This document shows, one piece after another, positions 61,770-64,000 of a stretch of 64,000 nt of DNA (positions are counted from its first letter, which is position 1; every line of letters begins with the position of its first letter). Where the stretch lies: contig OY757010.1 of NCBI GenBank assembly GCA_963580285.1, positions 151,655,596 through 151,719,595 on the forward strand. Reading direction: 5' to 3'. The position numbers were made by a program, and so were the translations under genes. This stretch comes from Lucinisca nassula (Eukaryota; Mollusca; Bivalvia; Lucinida; Lucinidae). The notes under the pieces were generated by a model, which did no database searches, was not told the DNA's origin, and saw only the letters and a list, made by a program, of their open reading frames with translations.

Positions 61770-62345
61770 AATTAAGTGATGCGGATTCAATACCTGCCAG
61801 GAGTCGGTAGCTTTCTGTCGTGGAAATCGATCATTACAACTTTTCTACAGTCATTCTCTCCATTCCGCTGACGGCCCCCGCCATCGGGGCTTGAAGAAAT
61901 AGATGGGCTGCAAGGTGCTTCCACGCAGAACTGAAACCAACCGCAAACTAGTACTGGTTGACTGCTTAGAGGATCTAAGCCTGCCCAGGCAAAGCAGTGC
62001 GAGTCGGACCGTCCATGCTTGTAAACCGTATTGGTTTCATTGGCCGACAGGGCTTGAGATGTCATTTCATCTCAATGCCGGGTAAAAGTCCCACAAAATT
62101 GGAAGCTTTGTCTCCAAAATGACCTATAGAGTGTTAACGGGGACGTAAACATCAAATCAAACAAACAAACAAATCCATTCCGCTGAGTCAAGGGCACTTG
62201 CCAGTTTCTGGTGAAAGAATTTGCACACTGCAGCCTATTAGTTAAACGCTTACGTAGCCAATAGGTCTGCACAGGAAGTGTTGACAGCTAAAAGAATGAC
62301 CTAAAATAGTATTGACTGGACCGTCAAACTCTTATACAAAAAAAA
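61770..62345 (+). mobile_element. SINE family R, split by a SINE V
   Basis: The head (GGATTCAATACC, GTCGGTAGCTTTCTGTCG) lies before 61872, the tail (GTGTTGACAGC ... GACCGTCAAACTC) after 62173. Confidence 0.72.
61872..62173 (+). mobile_element. SINE family V nested in SINE R, with target duplication
   Basis: Head CGGCCCCCGCCATCGGGGCT, tail GGGGACGTAAACATC with (CAAA)n. Exact 13-bp duplication TCCATTCCGCTGA at 61859-61871 and 62174-62186. Confidence 0.87.
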
Positions 62346-62444
62346 AGGAGTGACGTTCTACAACTGCGGCTGTTCGGTCAGGCTCTTCTTCGCTGAGATT
62401 TATTGCACAATAAAACACTCCATTTCCATTGCCGTTATGGGCGT

Positions 62445-62690
62445 CATTTTTTAACTGATCAGTTTACCCATCAGCACTATTCCTGGGCAGTCTTTTACGG
62501 TAACGGTTAACCAGCACAGTGCGTATTCTTTCGCCAGAGAATGACAACTGCCCTTCTTCATAACAGCGGAAAGGAGAGAAAGGCCAGAACAAATTTCATG
62601 ATCAGTCTCCACAACAGAATGTTGCCGACCCCGGCAAGTATCGGACCCACGTTCTCCTGATCCCAAGTCAGACGCGCATCCAAATGAGAT
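62445..62690 (-). mobile_element. SINE family R, minus-strand copy
   Basis: Contains GTTAACCAGCACAGTGCG, ATTTCATGATCAGTCTCCAC and GCCGACCCCGGCAAGTATC; head near 62680. Confidence 0.6.
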
Positions 62691-62814
62691 ACCGAGGCTG
62701 GCAATGGGCGTTATGTACTAGAATAAAATGATTATAGAAGAAATTGTGTTTGTTGGTTTTGAACATTCCAGGATGAGCAACGTAGCCATCAAAAATGTAT
62801 GACCGGAAAGCCAT

Positions 62815-63520
62815 ACGGCGTAGTAACCTTCCAATGTGACCTTGACCTGGTGTCAGCAAGATTCATTTATGAACTCTGCACATGAGCTCACTGAGGGGGA
62901 TAATTGATCAAAGTTTAATGAAAATCCTTTGAGGGGTCTAGGAGATATGGAACGGACACAAAATTCAATGTTTCAAAGCCGTGACCTTCAAATGTGACCT
63001 TGACCTTGTGTCGGCATGGTTCATTTATTGGTTCTGCACATAAGCTCACTGAGGTAAAAGAATGGGGTAAAAGAGATACGGAACGGACACAAAAATCAAA
63101 GTTTCAAACTCTTGACCTTCAGCTATGACCTTGACCTTGAGTCGGCATGGTTCATTTATGGGTTCTGCACATGAGCTCACTCAAAAGAATATTTGACCAA
63201 AGTTTAATGAAAATCGTTCCAAGGGTAAAGGAGATATAAAACGGACAAAAAATACCAAGTTTCAAACTCATGACCTTCAACTGTGACCTTGACCTTGAGT
63301 CGGCATGGTTCGTTATGGGTTCTGAACATCAGCTCACTGAGACTAACACTTGACCAAAGTTTAATGAAAATCTATCAAAGGGTAAAGGAGATATGGGGCG
63401 GACAAGAAAGTGTTACGGACAGACAGACGGACGGACATTCCTATTATCCCGCCGCGAAGGACGGATAGACGAAAGACATTCCTATAATCCCCGCTCCGCT
63501 TCGCTGCGGGGGATTAAAAA
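62815..63520 (+). mobile_element. HINE/pearl-like tandem-array element, family 'TAATCCCC'
   Basis: About four cores of 130-180 bp (TGTGACCTTGACCTTG, TCGGCATGGTTCATTTAT, CACATGAGCTCACTGAG), then GACAGACAGACGGACGGAC, doubled once, and the hairpin TAATCCCCGCTCCGCTTCGC closing at CGGGGGATTA. The left end is missing or too eroded to place. Confidence 0.6.
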
Positions 63521-63782
63521 TTGTTGATTTCACAAATCCTGGTATTGATAGCCGCGCTATTCTAATCGCTGTGAGGTCAGAGTGTTGCGCAAATGGGTTA
63601 ATTATCTCTAGAATCTGGACTGGAATCCTGTTGTCGTGTTTGAAGACCCAGATCAGACGCCGCATGAAATTGGAAGTAAAGAAATTTAAAATAATAATGA
63701 TTTGCCACTATTACATACCTTTATCTGCAGTCAGTTAACGGACCCCTTAATATGAAATCTGTCATTGAGGAATAAATTATAA

Positions 63783-63935
63783 TAGCCGGTGTATAGTTGT
63801 TACGTTACTCGCCTCATAAACCAGGGATTGTCGGATCAATCCCGGGCCTCTCCAGACTTTCGGATGCGTCTTTTAACCGAGGACCCGGCTCTGTATGACA
63901 TTAGCTGTTGGTGGGACGAAAAACTAAAACAGACA
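63783..63935 (+). mobile_element. SINE family T2
   Basis: Head GTATAGTTGTTACGTTACTC, box B GGATCAATCCCGG, body CTCTCCAGACTTTCGGATGC, tail GGGACGAAAAACTA. It shows the site TCTTTTAACCGAGG without the MITE G present at 58034. Confidence 0.8.
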
Positions 63936-64000
63936 CATATGTAGACCGCATTCTTATACAGTCAAACCTGTCTTAGTGGCCACCTCTATTAAGCAAGCAA

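Noticed and set aside
61299..61775. 158-codon plus-strand frame
   Set aside because: Its second half is the reverse of a SINE with the typical GIEPGTS translation of a B box; the first half is low-complexity hydrophobic.

Overview
The window looks like nuclear DNA of a bivalve mollusc, possibly a venerid-like clam. It has spliceosomal introns and no bacterial operon structure. It is AT-rich and densely packed with small non-autonomous transposons. Several tandem-array families contain phrases such as 'aagggcaataactcc' plus (ACGG)n runs, the build described for pearl/HINE elements of bivalves. The species is inferred, not proven.

One host gene is supported. On the minus strand between 50276 and 8668 I can chain twelve exons with matching splice phases into one reading frame of about 700 codons. 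It begins, in this window, with a C-x8-C-x5-C-x3-H zinc finger and continues as helical-repeat-like sequence. Order of segments and several motifs match vertebrate TOPAZ1, a germ-cell CCCH protein. The promoter and the N-terminal exons should lie beyond 64000. The exact 3' end is unsettled: a stop by read-through at 8668, or splicing to an exon at 3856.

Everything else is mobile or repetitive. (a) 4331-5760 is a 5'-truncated, frameshifted LINE ending in a GAT/TGA microsatellite. (b) 46887-47600 is a broken mariner transposase. (c) At least seven tRNA-derived SINE families are present; most share a 3' motif resembling GNCGTTAAACNC, and several copies have exact target-site duplications. (d) Many palindromic MITE families are present, several with TTAA-CCC ends as in piggyBac, others with TA ends. 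(e) Large tandem-array elements lie at about 1.45-2.4, 11.7-13.1, 18.1-19.7, 21.4-22.8, 24.8-29.3, 35.1-37.4, 39.0-41.3, 48.5-49.7, 50.6-54.3 and 62.8-63.5 kb. They share one architecture: left CTAGA or ACAAGAGG, small palindrome, arm, tandem cores, ACGG run, terminal hairpin containing the inverted arm. This fits Helitron-like (Helentron/HINE) asymmetric terminal repeats.

Most introns of the TOPAZ1-like gene are therefore filled with transposons, several of which sit only 6-24 nt from a splice site. Nested insertions, shared TTAA junctions and empty-site copies allow the order of many insertions to be read directly. No CRISPR array, rRNA or convincing functional tRNA gene was seen.
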